Shown here piece after piece: positions 7,007-17,488 of a DNA stretch of 40,285 nt. The first letter of the stretch is position 1; each line of letters opens with the position of its first letter. The notes below the pieces were generated by a model. It saw nothing but the letters and a program-made list of their open reading frames with translations. It searched no databases and was not told where the DNA came from. The translations under genes and the position numbers were made by a program. The DNA is taken from NCBI GenBank assembly GCA_026391795.1, contig JAPLDI010000030.1, positions 1 to 40,285 on the forward strand, written 5' to 3'. The stretch is from Bacteroidota bacterium. GTDB lineage: Bacteria; Bacteroidota; Bacteroidia; Bacteroidales; FEN-979.

Positions 7007-10000
7007 TTATTGCTGATAAACATTGGTAGAGTAAAACTGATAGTTCTTCTGGAAGGTGGCTTCTGTCTTCCTTACCAGTGACTGGTTGCTGCTGCCTTTC
7101 ACAGCCTCATCGAGCCGCTGGAGGATCATCAGGTCTTCCCTTAAATTATTGTCCATCGATTTGAGATCGCCTGTGGGGAAAGAATAGAGGTATACCATAT
7201 CCTCATCCATCAGTTTCAGAATGTGTTCACAGATCTTGTCGGCCTTCTGTGCATCCCCCGTTTTATAATAACATTCAGCAAGCCCGATCACAAAATAATC
7301 GTAATGGGAGACCTCATCCGGGAAGACTGACATACAATAATCCACCACTTTACGGGCAGAATCTTTCTTCCCTTCCTGGATGAGCGCATCGGCCAGCCTG
7401 GCGAAGAGGCTCCGGTAACTCAGAATCAGCCGCTGGTTCTGCTCATCGATGTAAACTTTTTTGTTAGTGACGTTGCCCCATTTGAATTTGTTCATCAGGT
7501 TGTCGTACAAAACATCGGTGTTGATCTCACCGGTTTCACCCTCTTTGAGCCTGGCCTGGGCAGGCACTACCCTGCAGGTAAATCCTTCCACAAAAAGGTA
7601 GGGGTCCAGGCCCGTATAAGCATCCGGTCCCGCGTTGAGAACAAAATAGACCGGCCGTTTCCAGTTGTTCGTGGTCAGGATATCCAGCACCACAAGGTCG
7701 TTCTTCTCAAGTGCCTGCTTCCGGATCGTAAATTTTACGGTATCGATCCTGGATACATATTTTTGAGGGACCGATGTGTATGAAGCGATCTTTGAAGGAT
7801 CAACCGTTATCATCAGTTTTTTGGAAGGGAAATAGTCCAGCGACCCGTATTGCGGCGTACTGATCCTCAGCCGCGACTCGTCGGTATTGATGATGTCAAA
7901 CAGATCCTTCAGGTCAATGTATGAATTCTTCAGCTTCTCATCTTCGAAGATATACGTCACATCATGATTCCCGGTATGGTACCGGGCCCTTGACATCGAC
8001 ATCGGCACGGGATCAGAATCGTAAGCTTTTCTCCGGATCTGGTCGATGCACCAGTCGGCGTTGAGGAGGCTGAGGTTGACAACCCGGATATCTGTCCGGA
8101 TTCCTTCCACCTCCTGGGCATACCATAACGGGAAGGTGTCGTTATCCCCGTTGGTAAATAGAATGGCGTCTTTTGCGCAGGAATTCAGGTAGTTCTCGGC
8201 CATGGCAAGGGAAGAGTATCTTCCCGACCGGTCATGATCGTCCCATCCCTGCTGTGCCATCACCCCCACGACGATGCCGCCGAAGATAACCGATACTATC
8301 AAAGAGATATTTGTCCCAAGCTTTTTCTGAAGCCACATTGTAAGTTGGATGATCCCAAGCCCGATCCAGATGGCATACGCATAAAAAGAACCCGCAAAGG
8401 CATAGTCGCGTTCGCGGGGCTGCGGAGAATACTGGTTCAGGTAGATCACAATGGCAAGTCCGGTCATAAAGAAGAGAAGCCCGACGATGATGGTGCTGCG
8501 GTAATCTTTCTTGATTGTAAAATAAAGGCCGATCAGGCCAAGGATAAAAGGAAGGAGATAGAATGCGTTATCGCCACGGTTATTTTTCCGGAGTTCGGGA
8601 AGCGGGTGTGAGCCCAGCCGTGCATTGTCGAGGAAGGATATCCCGCTTTTCCAGTTTCCGTGCAGCCGGTCACCCAACCCTTGCTGGTCATCCTGTTTCC
8701 CGGCAAAATTCCACATGAAATACCGCCAGTACATATGGATCACCTGGTAGTTCCAGAAGAACCGGATGTTCTCTGCAAATGTAGGCTTGTAGAGGGTCTC
8801 TTTCTGTTCGCCCGCCTGAACTTCTATGGGAACGCCTTTGATATCCGCCCATTTCTTGTACCCCTCAGCATGCTTGGGGTCGGTGGTGCTCCACATACGT
8901 GGAAAAATCGTGGTAAACCGGGGATCAAACACCGGGATGGTCTTCTCTTTCTTGTCGGTGATGATATATTTCCCGGATGCTGGGTCTTTTGTATAGGTGG
9001 GATTTCCATCGGTCCGGTCAATCAGGGGGGCATTGTAATAGGGCCCGCTGAACAGGGGCCAGTCACCGTATTGTTCGCGGTTCAGGTACGACAGCAGGTA
9101 CATTGCATTTTCAGGGTTGTTCTCATCCAGCGGCGTGTTAGCGTTGCTCCGGATCACCAGCATCAGGAAGGAAGTATAGCCGATGACGATAAATGTAAAG
9201 GCAAGGATGATGGTATTCCAGATCGTTTTTCCTTTTCTCCGCGTAAAGATCAGCCCGAAGGTGATCAGGGAGATCAGGATTACGAAATAGATGATGGTTC
9301 CTGAATTGAAAGGCATCCCGAATGAATTCACAAAGAACAGCTCGGAGAGTCCGGCCAGTTTGATGATCCAGGGAATGATCATGTACATGACCACGAAGAG
9401 GATGCCGATCCCGGCAATGAGGGCAAAGAGAATTCCTTTCCAGTTCGGGTCGGGGCGCTTTTTGAAATAAAACACAAACGTGATCGCGGGGATTGCCAGC
9501 AGGTTCAGCATGTGAACCCCGACAGAGAGGCCCACCAGGTAAGCAATCAGCAGGAGCCAGCGGTAGGAATGCTTTTCGTCAGCATGTTCTTCCCATTTAA
9601 AGATGGCCCAGAAGACCACGGCTGTGAAAAACGATGACATCGCATAAACCTCGCCCTCAACGGCTGAGAACCAGAAGGAATCGGTAAAAGTATAGGCAAG
9701 GGATCCGATAAGTGCAGCGCCCATGATGAGATGCATCCGGAAGGCTGTCATCTCCTCCCCTTCTTTCACTACCAGTTTCTTTGCGATCATGGTGATCGTC
9801 CAGAAGAGGAAAAGGATCGTAAATCCGCTGCACAAGGCCGACATGGTATTGACCATCCGTGCCACATGCGAAACATCGCCTGCGAAAAGGGAGAAAAACC
9901 TTCCGATCATCTGGAACAAAGGGGCCCCGGGGGGATGTCCTACTTCAAGTTTGAAAGCAGTGGAAATGTATTCACCGCAATCCCAGAAACTCATGGTGGG

Positions 10001-10084
10001 CTCGGAGGTGAGTATATATACGGTGGATGCGATGGCAAAAACAAGCCATCCCAGGATGTTGTTGTATTTCCGGTACACTTTCAT
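7007..10084 (-). CDS. DUF2723 (protein O-mannosyltransferase-like) membrane protein
   Basis: A 1025-aa polytopic membrane protein. The N-terminus MKVYRKYNNILGWLVFAIAS, followed by TMSFWDCGEYISTAFKLEVG and HPPGAPLFQMIGRFFSLF, is diagnostic of DUF2723, which is related to GT-C glycosyltransferases. About ten or more hydrophobic helices follow. A soluble C-terminal region from about residue 640 contains WDDHDRSGRYSSLAMAENYL and a TPR-like helix pair near the end (YYKTGDAQKADKICEHIL). It is likely a lipid-linked sugar-dependent glycosyltransferase acting outside the membrane, consistent with protein O-glycosylation in Bacteroidota; this is an inference. I chose the ATG at 10084 over an upstream in-frame start at 10147, because residues before MKVYRKY are not family-like and the mapped promoter box at 10145-10152 would lie inside them. 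Confidence 0.9.
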   Translation of the reverse strand: MKVYRKYNNILGWLVFAIASTVYILTSEPTMSFWDCGEYISTAFKLEVGHPPGAPLFQMIGRFFSLFAGDVSHVARMVNTMSALCSGFTILFLFWTITMIAKKLVVKEGEEMTAFRMHLIMGAALIGSLAYTFTDSFWFSAVEGEVYAMSSFFTAVVFWAIFKWEEHADEKHSYRWLLLIAYLVGLSVGVHMLNLLAIPAITFVFYFKKRPDPNWKGILFALIAGIGILFVVMYMIIPWIIKLAGLSELFFVNSFGMPFNSGTIIYFVILISLITFGLIFTRRKGKTIWNTIILAFTFIVIGYTSFLMLVIRSNANTPLDENNPENAMYLLSYLNREQYGDWPLFSGPYYNAPLIDRTDGNPTYTKDPASGKYIITDKKEKTIPVFDPRFTTIFPRMWSTTDPKHAEGYKKWADIKGVPIEVQAGEQKETLYKPTFAENIRFFWNYQVIHMYWRYFMWNFAGKQDDQQGLGDRLHGNWKSGISFLDNARLGSHPLPELRKNNRGDNAFYLLPFILGLIGLYFTIKKDYRSTIIVGLLFFMTGLAIVIYLNQYSPQPRERDYAFAGSFYAYAIWIGLGIIQLTMWLQKKLGTNISLIVSVIFGGIVVGVMAQQGWDDHDRSGRYSSLAMAENYLNSCAKDAILFTNGDNDTFPLWYAQEVEGIRTDIRVVNLSLLNADWCIDQIRRKAYDSDPVPMSMSRARYHTGNHDVTYIFEDEKLKNSYIDLKDLFDIINTDESRLRISTPQYGSLDYFPSKKLMITVDPSKIASYTSVPQKYVSRIDTVKFTIRKQALEKNDLVVLDILTTNNWKRPVYFVLNAGPDAYTGLDPYLFVEGFTCRVVPAQARLKEGETGEINTDVLYDNLMNKFKWGNVTNKKVYIDEQNQRLILSYRSLFARLADALIQEGKKDSARKVVDYCMSVFPDEVSHYDYFVIGLAECYYKTGDAQKADKICEHILKLMDEDMVYLYSFPTGDLKSMDNNLREDLMILQRLDEAVKGSSNQSLVRKTEATFQKNYQFYSTNVYQQ

Positions 10085-10144
10085 CAGGAATAAAGGATTT
10101 AGAAGGATGAGGAGTCGTATTTTATTATGCCAAAACCGGCGAAG

Positions 10145-10172
10145 CAAAAGTAGTAAATATTTAGTACTTTTG
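10145..10172. promoter_or_regulatory. Bidirectional promoter in a 28-bp near-palindrome
   Basis: Positions 10145-10152 (CAAAAGTA) read as TACTTTTG on the minus strand, and 10165-10172 read TACTTTTG on the plus strand. Both are perfect TAnnTTTG boxes. The whole 28 bp is palindromic except for one base pair. It lies 26 bp before gpmA and 61 bp before the DUF2723 gene and points outwards to both. Confidence 0.6.
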
Positions 10173-10197
10173 AGGTCGTATGTAAATGTTGATTACG

Positions 10198-10947
10198 ATG
10201 AAAAGACTTGTTTTGTTAAGGCATGGCGAAAGCACCTGGAATAAGGAGAACCGTTTTACAGGATGGACGGATGTGGATCTTTCAGAAAGAGGTGTCGGGG
10301 AAGCCATTGAAGCCGGGAGGGTTTTGAAAAAAGAAGGATTTCACTTCAGGGTGGCCTACACCTCCTACCTCACCCGTGCCATCCGGACCCTCTGGCTTGC
10401 GCTGGGGGAGATGGATCTCCTGTGGATCCCGGTCCATAAGACCTGGAGGCTGAACGAGAAACATTACGGCATCCTTCAAGGGCTGAACAAATCCGAGATG
10501 GCTGAAAAATATGGTGACGAGCAGGTACTCATCTGGAGAAGGAGCTACGACGTTCCTCCCCCTCCAATGGAATATGATGATCCCCGGCATCCGCGGTTTG
10601 ATCACCGGTACCGCGACCTGAAGCCTTCCGAGATACCGGCCACGGAATCCCTGAAAGAAACCGTTGAGCGGATCGTCCCCTACTGGCTGGAAGATATTTC
10701 GAAAAAACTCAGGGATGAGGGAGAAGTACTAGTTGCAGCCCATGGAAACAGTCTTCGCGGCATTGTCAAATACCTGAAGAACATCCCCGATGATGAGATC
10801 GTCGGACTGAACCTGCCTACAGGAATCCCTTATGTATTTGAATTTGATGACCAGTTGAGACTTTTAAAAGACTATTTCCTCGGCGATCCGGAAGTGATCC
10901 GCAAACTGATGGAGGAGGTGGCCAACCAGGGAAAGAAAAAACAATAA
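10198..10947 (+). CDS. gpmA: 2,3-bisphosphoglycerate-dependent phosphoglycerate mutase
   Basis: Interconverts 3- and 2-phosphoglycerate in glycolysis/gluconeogenesis (cytosol). It is a 249-aa histidine-phosphatase-superfamily enzyme with LRHGES at 7-12 (phosphorylated His9), [13 protein letters not shown] at 20-32, [12 protein letters not shown] near 55-66, [12 protein letters not shown] at 84-95 (acid Glu87) and AHGNSLRG at 181-188 (His182). Length matches the family. The ATG at 10198 begins at the conserved [10 protein letters not shown]; an ATG at 10186 in the same frame would add four residues. The next gene starts 4 bp after the stop, so it is co-transcribed with the phosphatase. Confidence 0.97.
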   Translation: MKRLVLLRHGESTWNKENRFTGWTDVDLSERGVGEAIEAGRVLKKEGFHFRVAYTSYLTRAIRTLWLALGEMDLLWIPVHKTWRLNEKHYGILQGLNKSEMAEKYGDEQVLIWRRSYDVPPPPMEYDDPRHPRFDHRYRDLKPSEIPATESLKETVERIVPYWLEDISKKLRDEGEVLVAAHGNSLRGIVKYLKNIPDDEIVGLNLPTGIPYVFEFDDQLRLLKDYFLGDPEVIRKLMEEVANQGKKKQ

Positions 10948-10951
10948 TTCC

Positions 10952-11668
10952 ATGAAGAAAAAGTGGGTGATCCCTGATATTCACGGTTACCTGAATACCC
11001 TGAAGGCCCTGATCGAAGAACAGATCCGGCCCACCCACCAGGATGAGCTCTATTTCCTGGGTGATTATATCGACCGCGGACCTGATTCACGGGGGGTGAT
11101 CGATTATATCCGGACCTTACAGAAAGAAGAATATTCGGTAACGGCGCTGAAGGGTAACCATGAAGATTTCGTGGTTGAACTCTACGATGCAGAGATGCAG
11201 TCAAAGAACTCATGGTTTCGGCGCATGGTTGACGGGAAACGGAAGGCCTGGTATGCCACCGGGGGAAAGGCGACCCTGAAAAGTTTCGGGATCCATCACC
11301 TGAAAGAGATGGCTCCCGATTATATCTCCTGGATGAGAGGCCTTGAATATTACGTCAAACTCGACCAGTTCATCCTGGTCCATGCCGGCCTCAACTGCAC
11401 GATCGATGACCCGTTCACAGATACACGATCCATGCTCTGGCTGAGGGATTACCAGATCCTCCCGGAAAAAACCGGCAACCGGAAAATCATCCACGGACAT
11501 GTCCCGGTCGACCTTCCGTTCATCGATCTGACCCTTAAAAACAGTTTTTACAACTTCATCGATCTGGATAACGGCCCCTATCTTTCAGGAAAATTGGGGT
11601 ATGGAAACCTCGTTGCCCTGGAATTGACGAATATGGAGATCGTGATACAGGACAACAGGGATAGCTGA
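10952..11668 (+). CDS. PPP-type (calcineurin-like) serine/threonine protein phosphatase
   Basis: A 238-aa metallophosphoesterase. Metal-binding blocks appear in the expected order: PDIHG at 8-12, GDYIDRGPDS at 37-46, KGNHE at 67-71, VHAGLN in the middle, and HGHVPV towards the C-terminus. These are the PPP-family signatures found in bacterial protein phosphatases and in diadenosine tetraphosphatase relatives, so the physiological substrate is open. It starts 4 bp after gpmA. Its stop TGA overlaps an octamer-like stretch (AGCTGATGAACTG at about 11663). Cytosolic; no signal peptide. Confidence 0.9.
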   Translation: MKKKWVIPDIHGYLNTLKALIEEQIRPTHQDELYFLGDYIDRGPDSRGVIDYIRTLQKEEYSVTALKGNHEDFVVELYDAEMQSKNSWFRRMVDGKRKAWYATGGKATLKSFGIHHLKEMAPDYISWMRGLEYYVKLDQFILVHAGLNCTIDDPFTDTRSMLWLRDYQILPEKTGNRKIIHGHVPVDLPFIDLTLKNSFYNFIDLDNGPYLSGKLGYGNLVALELTNMEIVIQDNRDS

Positions 11669-11726
11669 TGAACTGGCGATCTGTAACCTTTCTGTTATTT
11701 TGTCATCATAGTTAAAAACCAGAAAT

Positions 11727-12599
11727 ATGATATTAAAGATCGACAACCTGAACAAACAGTACAGCAATGGTGTAGTTGCCCTTAGTAATGTCTCCCTTGC
11801 AATCTTCAGCGGAATGTTCGGCTTGCTGGGGCCCAACGGTGCAGGTAAATCCTCGCTGATGCGGACCCTGGCCACACTGCAGGATGCCGACAGCGGTTCA
11901 GTAATGCTTGGAGAGATCGATGTTCTGAATAACAAGGAAGAGGTCAGGAAAATCCTGGGTTACCTGCCGCAGGAATTTGGAGTTTATCCCCGTACCTCTG
12001 CCGTTGAACTGATGGATCACCTTGCACTGCTTAAAGGATTCATACATAAGGGTGAACGCAGGGAGATGGTGGCCCACCTGCTGGTGAAGGCAAATTTATA
12101 CGAACATCGTAAAAAAGCGGTAAGCAGCTACAGTGGGGGGATGCGACAGCGTTTCGGAATCGCACAGTGCCTTATCGGCAATCCGAAACTGGTCATCGTC
12201 GATGAGCCCACAGCCGGGCTGGATCCCGGAGAAAGAAACCGTTTTTACAATATTCTTGGCGAAATCAGTGAAAATGTCATCGTAATCCTCTCTACGCATA
12301 TCGTTCAGGATGTAAAAGAACTCTGCACACACATGGCAATCATGGATAAAGGCAAATTGTTGTTCAGCGGAAACACCGATGATGCCCTGCAGCAGATCAA
12401 GGGCAAAGTCTGGGAACGTAAAGTCGAAAAAGCCGAGTTACCGAAATACCAGAACGAATACAAAATCATCTCGAGCAAACTGACAGGCGGGAAACCCTTG
12501 ATTCATGCGTTCTCCCTGACCGATCCGGGCTACGGCTTTGCAAAAGCTGAAGAGAACCTGGAAGATGTATTTTTCGCCAACCTGAACGATTTAGTCTAA
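11727..12599 (+). CDS. ABC transporter ATP-binding protein
   Basis: A 290-aa nucleotide-binding subunit with a complete set of motifs: Walker A GPNGAGKSS at 35-43, Q-loop LPQEFG at 80-85, signature YSGGMRQR at 135-142, Walker B LVIVDEPTAGLD at 155-166 and H-loop STHIV shortly after. The C-terminal ~80 residues are a family-specific extension. It is followed 18 bp later by the permease/M1 peptidase fusion gene, so the two form an ABC-2 type exporter module. The substrate is unknown. TTATTTTG at 11695-11702 (7 of 8 to TAnnTTTG) could be its promoter. Confidence 0.94.
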   Translation: MILKIDNLNKQYSNGVVALSNVSLAIFSGMFGLLGPNGAGKSSLMRTLATLQDADSGSVMLGEIDVLNNKEEVRKILGYLPQEFGVYPRTSAVELMDHLALLKGFIHKGERREMVAHLLVKANLYEHRKKAVSSYSGGMRQRFGIAQCLIGNPKLVIVDEPTAGLDPGERNRFYNILGEISENVIVILSTHIVQDVKELCTHMAIMDKGKLLFSGNTDDALQQIKGKVWERKVEKAELPKYQNEYKIISSKLTGGKPLIHAFSLTDPGYGFAKAEENLEDVFFANLNDLV

Positions 12600-12617
12600 C
12601 GCCAACCCCGACAAGAC

Positions 12618-15600
12618 ATGTGGAAATTCATCCTCTACGAATGGAAATACTGGCTGCGTTCGCCAATGACCTGGATATTCCTTATCATCAATACCCTGAT
12701 GGTCATGGGGGCGGTTTCATCCGACCAGGTCACCATTGGCGGGAGTATCGGCAGCGTGCATAAGAACGCCCCTTATGTAATCCAGTTTTACTATGGGGTG
12801 ATGTCGCTGGTCTGCCTGCTGATGACCACCGCATTTATGAACGCATCGGCCAACCGTGATTTTGCGCACGACATGTACCAGCTTGTCTTTACCTCCCCGA
12901 TTAAAAAACGGGATTATTATTTCGGAAAGTTCATTGGCGCCGTTACAATGGCCATCATCCCCCTGCTGGGTGTTTCGCTTGGCAGCCTGATCGGTCCGTT
13001 AATGCCCTGGGCGCAACCGGAAAGATATGGTTACGCCGCCTGGAACGGACACCTGCTGGGCATCATCACTTTTGCAATCCCGAATACGATCATCGCAGCC
13101 GTGTTGATTTATATTCTCGCCATCCACTACCGGAGCAACATTGTATCTTTCATGGGATCCATGCTTATCCTGGTGCTTTACGGCGTCTCCGCAGGCTTTA
13201 CAAAGGATATCGAGAAAGAATGGCTGGCAAACCTGCTTGATCCTTTCGGATTTCATCCCGAGAACATCATCTCAAAATACATGACGATTGATGAAAAAAA
13301 CATCCATGGGGTGGCACTCACAGGCGCTTTTCTGATTAACCGGCTTGTATGGACAGGCGTCACCCTGGCCATCCTTGTGGCTGCCTATTTTAAATTTTCA
13401 TTCAGTGCAAAATGCACCATCAAATACCACCGGATTTTCACTTTCAGCCCTTTGGTACCTCATCCGTTTTGAAACAAGAGCGATCCTTAAGAACCCTACG
13501 TTTATTATCATTACTCTGCTGGGTTTACTCAACCTGATTGCATCGCTGACCAGCTTTACCGGAAGGTACGGCACCGCTCAATACCCGGTGACCTACGGTG
13601 TGATCGATGCGATCAAGGGGTCGTTTTACCTTTTCCTGATCGGGATCATTACCTTTTATTCGGGTGTGTTGGTATGGAAGGAACGGGATGCTAAGATCAG
13701 CGAGATTGAAGACTCCACTCCCATTCAGACCTTCCAGCTCTTTTTCTCAAAGGTTGTTGCAATGGTTGCTTCAGTTGCTGCGGTGCTTATCAGTACCATA
13801 CTCATCGGAGTTGTTGTCCAGACCATTTTCGGGTACCATCGCTATCAGCTGGATGTCTACATCAAATCCTTGTTGTTCGTCAGCCTGCCCAATTTTGCCG
13901 GCCTGATTGTCATTGCCCTCTTTTTTCATTATACCCTCAACAACCGGTACATCGCCTATTTCGCTTTCGTGGCGTTCATCATCATTGACCAGTTCCTCTG
14001 GGGCGTTTTAAGGATCGATACCAACATGGTAAAATTCGGCCATACCCCAACTATCATTTATTCTGACATGAACGGCTTTGGCCCGTTTGTAAAGTCGGTT
14101 ACCTGGTATACTATTTATTGGTTTCTTTTTTCAATTCTCGCAGGATACGTGGTCTTTTCGTTTTATGTCAGGGGAAAAGAAACAGGTTTACGATACCGCC
14201 TCAAAGGGGCAAAATACCTGTTAGAAAGAAACAAATCGGGAATCTGGATCTTCTCTCTTCTGTTCATTTTCTGTTTCAGTTTTGTTTACTACAATACCAA
14301 GGTGCTGAATAAATATGATTCAGAAAAGGATCAGGAAGACAAACAAGTGGAATACGAGAAGCTTTACAAGAAGTATGATCACCTCGTGCAACCCCGATTC
14401 TACCGGTATGACTACGCAATTGACCTGATGCCTTACGAGCGCAGCATGAAAGCTGTAATTCATGCCGTTGCCCGCAATACATCGGTTCAACCCATCACCG
14501 AGCTGCACTTCACCCGGCCGCAGATTCCTGACAGTATTAAAATTATCATCCCGGGAAGCAAACTGAAGCTGAACGACACCCGCCTGGGCTACTGCATTTA
14601 TACCCTGGCAAAACCCCTCCTGCCCAACGATACGATCCTGATTGAATTCAGGGTATCGAGGATCACCCGTGGATTTGAGAACGAGGTCACATTTACGCAG
14701 CTGACGCAAAACGGGACCTTCTTCAACAACACGGATATCACGCCCTCATTGGGCTACCAGAAAGAGTATGAGATCACCGACAGAAACAAACGCATCAAAC
14801 GGAAACTTCCGCCGCGCATCCGCATGCCGAAATTAAATGAGCATGACCTTGCAACCCGGGCCAATAACTACCTGACCGACGATGCCGATTGGGTGGAAGT
14901 GAACACTACGATCAGTACCGCCCCCGACCAGATCGCAATTGCCCCAGGAAGCCTTCTTAAATCGTGGGAGGCAGACGGAAAGAAATATTTTAACTATAAA
15001 CTCGACCAGAAATCCCTTGATTTTTATTCTTTCATCTCCGCCCGGTATGAAATGACCAGGAAAAACTGGAACGGGATCAACCTTGAAGTTTATTCTATCA
15101 GGGAACATGCTTACAACGTGCCCGATATGATGAAGAGCCTGGAAAAATCGCTGGAATATTATACGCACAACTTCGGGAAATATTATCACAAACAATGCCG
15201 TATTATAGAGTTTCCGCGGTACGCAAGTTTTGCCCAGGCATTTCCCGGCACAATGCCATACAGCGAAGGCATTGGTTTTATTGTTGATCTCCGGAAAGTG
15301 ACCGTTGAAGATGTTGACCTTGTGTTTTATGTGGTTGCCCATGAAATGGGACACCAGTACTGGGCTCATCAGGTATGCGGCGCTGAAATGCAAGGCAGTG
15401 AAATGATGAGTGAAGGGTTTGCCCAATATTCGGCGCTCATGGTAATGGAAAAGGAATATGGAAGGGGCAGGATGAAGAAGTTTCTGAAATACGAGATGGA
15501 TGGGTACCTTCGCGGCAGAAGCAATGAATTTGAAGCAGAACGCCCCTTGTACAAATCAGAGCACCAGGGATATATCCATTATCAGAAGGCCAGCGTGGTG

Positions 15601-16122
15601 ATGTATTACCTGAAAGAGATGATCGGTGAAAACAAGGTGAATGAAGCCCTGCGCAGCCTGATCGATTCCTTTGCCTATAAGCAGCCTCCATACCCAACGT
15701 CCCTTTCGGCTATACGGGCATTTCGGAAAGTGACCCCCGACAGCCTGCAGTACCTGGTTGACGACCTGTTTGAAAACATCACCCTCTTCTCCAACCGCAT
15801 GATGAAAGCAGATTATAAAAAATACGGGAATGAATATGAGGTAACCCTAAAAACATCCTCCGAAAAATTCAGGGCTGATTCACTGGGACGGGAAAAGAAC
15901 ATCCCGATTGCTGATTATATCGATATTGGCATCTTCGGAAAACCAGTTAACAACATCAACCTGGGCAAACCGATCCTGCTGCAGAGGATCAGGCTGACAA
16001 GGAAAGAAAACACTTTCACATTCCGGATCAAAGAGAAACCTTACCAGGCCGGGATCGATCCGTACAACTATTTAATTGACAGAAATACGGAAGCCAACCT
16101 GAAGACCTTCCAAGACGAGTAA
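12618..16122 (+). pseudogene. ABC permease/M1 aminopeptidase fusion, frameshifted
   Basis: Two overlapping frames together encode one protein of a known Bacteroidota type: two ABC-2 permease halves joined to an M1 metallopeptidase. Frame 1 (12618-13472) holds the first permease half (SPIKKRDYYFGKFIGA, helices to AAYFKFSF at about 13403). The protein resumes in another frame from about 13411 (APSNTTGFSLSALWYLIRFETRAILKNPTF), with further helices and then a peptidase region. The zinc motif HEMGH is encoded at 15340-15354 and the third ligand is the Glu of MMSEGFAQY, with the 19-residue spacing I recall for this subfamily. Removing one A from the AAAA run at 13409-13412 fuses the frames cleanly. 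This may be a base-calling error, a recent mutation or programmed slippage; the sequence cannot decide. The rest appears intact. Confidence 0.82.
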
Positions 16123-16185
16123 GAATGCAGGAATTGGATGCTGATGCTGGATAGTACTTGTTTTCTTGTCCTACTGTCCGCCTGG

Positions 16186-17454
16186 TCACTTCCCTATTCC
16201 CTCAACAGCAGCTTTCAGCGCTTCTTCCACCGGGAGGTAATTGAACTTCGCCCAGAAGGTCTCGTCAGGGCGACCGATGATCTGGTCCCAGCGCTGGGAA
16301 GTACCCATGACCTTATCCCCTTTGAAATTAAGGATCTGTTCAGGATTTCGGGTAGCATGTGTGATGATCACATCGTTCTTGTAACTGAACTTCATCCGCT
16401 GACCATTGGCGGGAGAGGTAAAGGTCATCCAGTTTTCGGTCCGGATGGAACTGAGTACCCAGGAGGTATCGCGCTTTGAATAGGTGATGGTTTGCTGGAT
16501 AAAAGGCATCTCCTCTAACCATCCCGGTTTGTTCATGATCGTATATCCGCGGTTGTACTTGGTTTTCTCATACGCTTCATAGGCATACATGCTTGGCTTC
16601 TGTAAGATCTTCATTACAGCAAAAGAGTAAGCATCGATGTACAGGTCGCCTTTCCAGAGTCGTTCCTTAACATCCTTTTTCTGGGAAAAACGAATGTGGT
16701 AGATCTTGCCGCCTTCGGGAAGGATCTGCTCTTCCATCGAAAGATCATAACGGGAAAAAAGTGATTCATCAAGAATGGTATGGTGGTAAAACTCCACGAT
16801 GTCGTTGATAAAATTGCAACCCAGACAACCAACATTCCGTCCCACATCTCCCATGGCATTGACAAGGTTGGTATCGGAAACTACCCTGCCCTTCATGAGC
16901 AAGGGGATGTTCGATTGCTTGTGTTTTTTATCGGATTCACCTTTTTTATAAAGATAATAACCGGTTTTATAATCCTCGATGATAGCTTCTGTGTATTCAG
17001 CAAGGCGGTTGTTCACTGATTTCTGTGAGCGGATGAAGGCTGTAAGGATCAGTGGTTCCTTCCCGTAATTAAATGGGATTGCCGCAACCGCCCGGCGGAT
17101 GACCTCCTGGGGTGTAAGGCCGACAATATCCACTTCTGATAATTGCAGCATCACCGGTTTCAGGGAGATCACAGAAGTACCTGAAAGGAAGGAATTCACA
17201 GCGATCTTACGCGATTGATAACCCAGAAAGAAGATCATCAGTGTGTCGTCCCGGTTGACATCAGGAATATCCAGCCGGAAATTTCCCTCCTCATTGGTAG
17301 TGGTACCGAGTCCGGTATGCCGAACCGAGATCTGGGCAAAGGAAAGAGGATTTCCGGTAACTGAATCCGAGATCCGGCCCTTTATTTCCAGGAGGTCCTG
17401 ACCGAGAACAGGGTTCAGGATGAGAAGAAAAACAAAAGGCAACAGCTTACGCAT
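16186..17454 (-). CDS. Exported protein with carboxypeptidase-regulatory-like domain
   Basis: A 422-aa protein. The signal peptide MRKLLPFVFLLILNPVLGQ is followed by a CarboxypepD-reg-like beta-sandwich (about 25-110: EIKGRISDSVTGNPLSFAQI, then TTTNEEGNFRLDIP). This is the domain found at the N-terminus of TonB-dependent receptors and other Bacteroidota surface proteins. The remaining ~300 residues (IRRAVAAIPFNYGKEPL, then a beta-rich part with repeated YDLSMEEQILPEGGKIYHIRF-like strands) resemble uncharacterised periplasmic proteins of the same group. There is no TonB plug or barrel. The start at 17454 puts the signal peptide first; an upstream in-frame start would overlap the preceding lipoprotein. 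It follows that lipoprotein by 34 bp and is probably co-transcribed. Function unknown. Confidence 0.82.
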   Translation of the reverse strand: MRKLLPFVFLLILNPVLGQDLLEIKGRISDSVTGNPLSFAQISVRHTGLGTTTNEEGNFRLDIPDVNRDDTLMIFFLGYQSRKIAVNSFLSGTSVISLKPVMLQLSEVDIVGLTPQEVIRRAVAAIPFNYGKEPLILTAFIRSQKSVNNRLAEYTEAIIEDYKTGYYLYKKGESDKKHKQSNIPLLMKGRVVSDTNLVNAMGDVGRNVGCLGCNFINDIVEFYHHTILDESLFSRYDLSMEEQILPEGGKIYHIRFSQKKDVKERLWKGDLYIDAYSFAVMKILQKPSMYAYEAYEKTKYNRGYTIMNKPGWLEEMPFIQQTITYSKRDTSWVLSSIRTENWMTFTSPANGQRMKFSYKNDVIITHATRNPEQILNFKGDKVMGTSQRWDQIIGRPDETFWAKFNYLPVEEALKAAVEGIGK

Positions 17455-17488
17455 GGAGGCGGTATGAGGTGTCGGGTGACCGCGAACG

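Noticed and set aside
8660-9304. Long antisense ORF (214 aa) across the DUF2723 gene
   Set aside because: Lies wholly within a clearly coding opposite strand, has His/Gly/Pro-rich composition typical of a frame shadow and no recognisable domain.
13345-13410. ATG at 13345 as a genuine start of a separate M1 protein
   Set aside because: It overlaps the last transmembrane helix of the permease in another frame, and the first 22 residues encoded look unlike protein of this family. A frameshift explains the data better.
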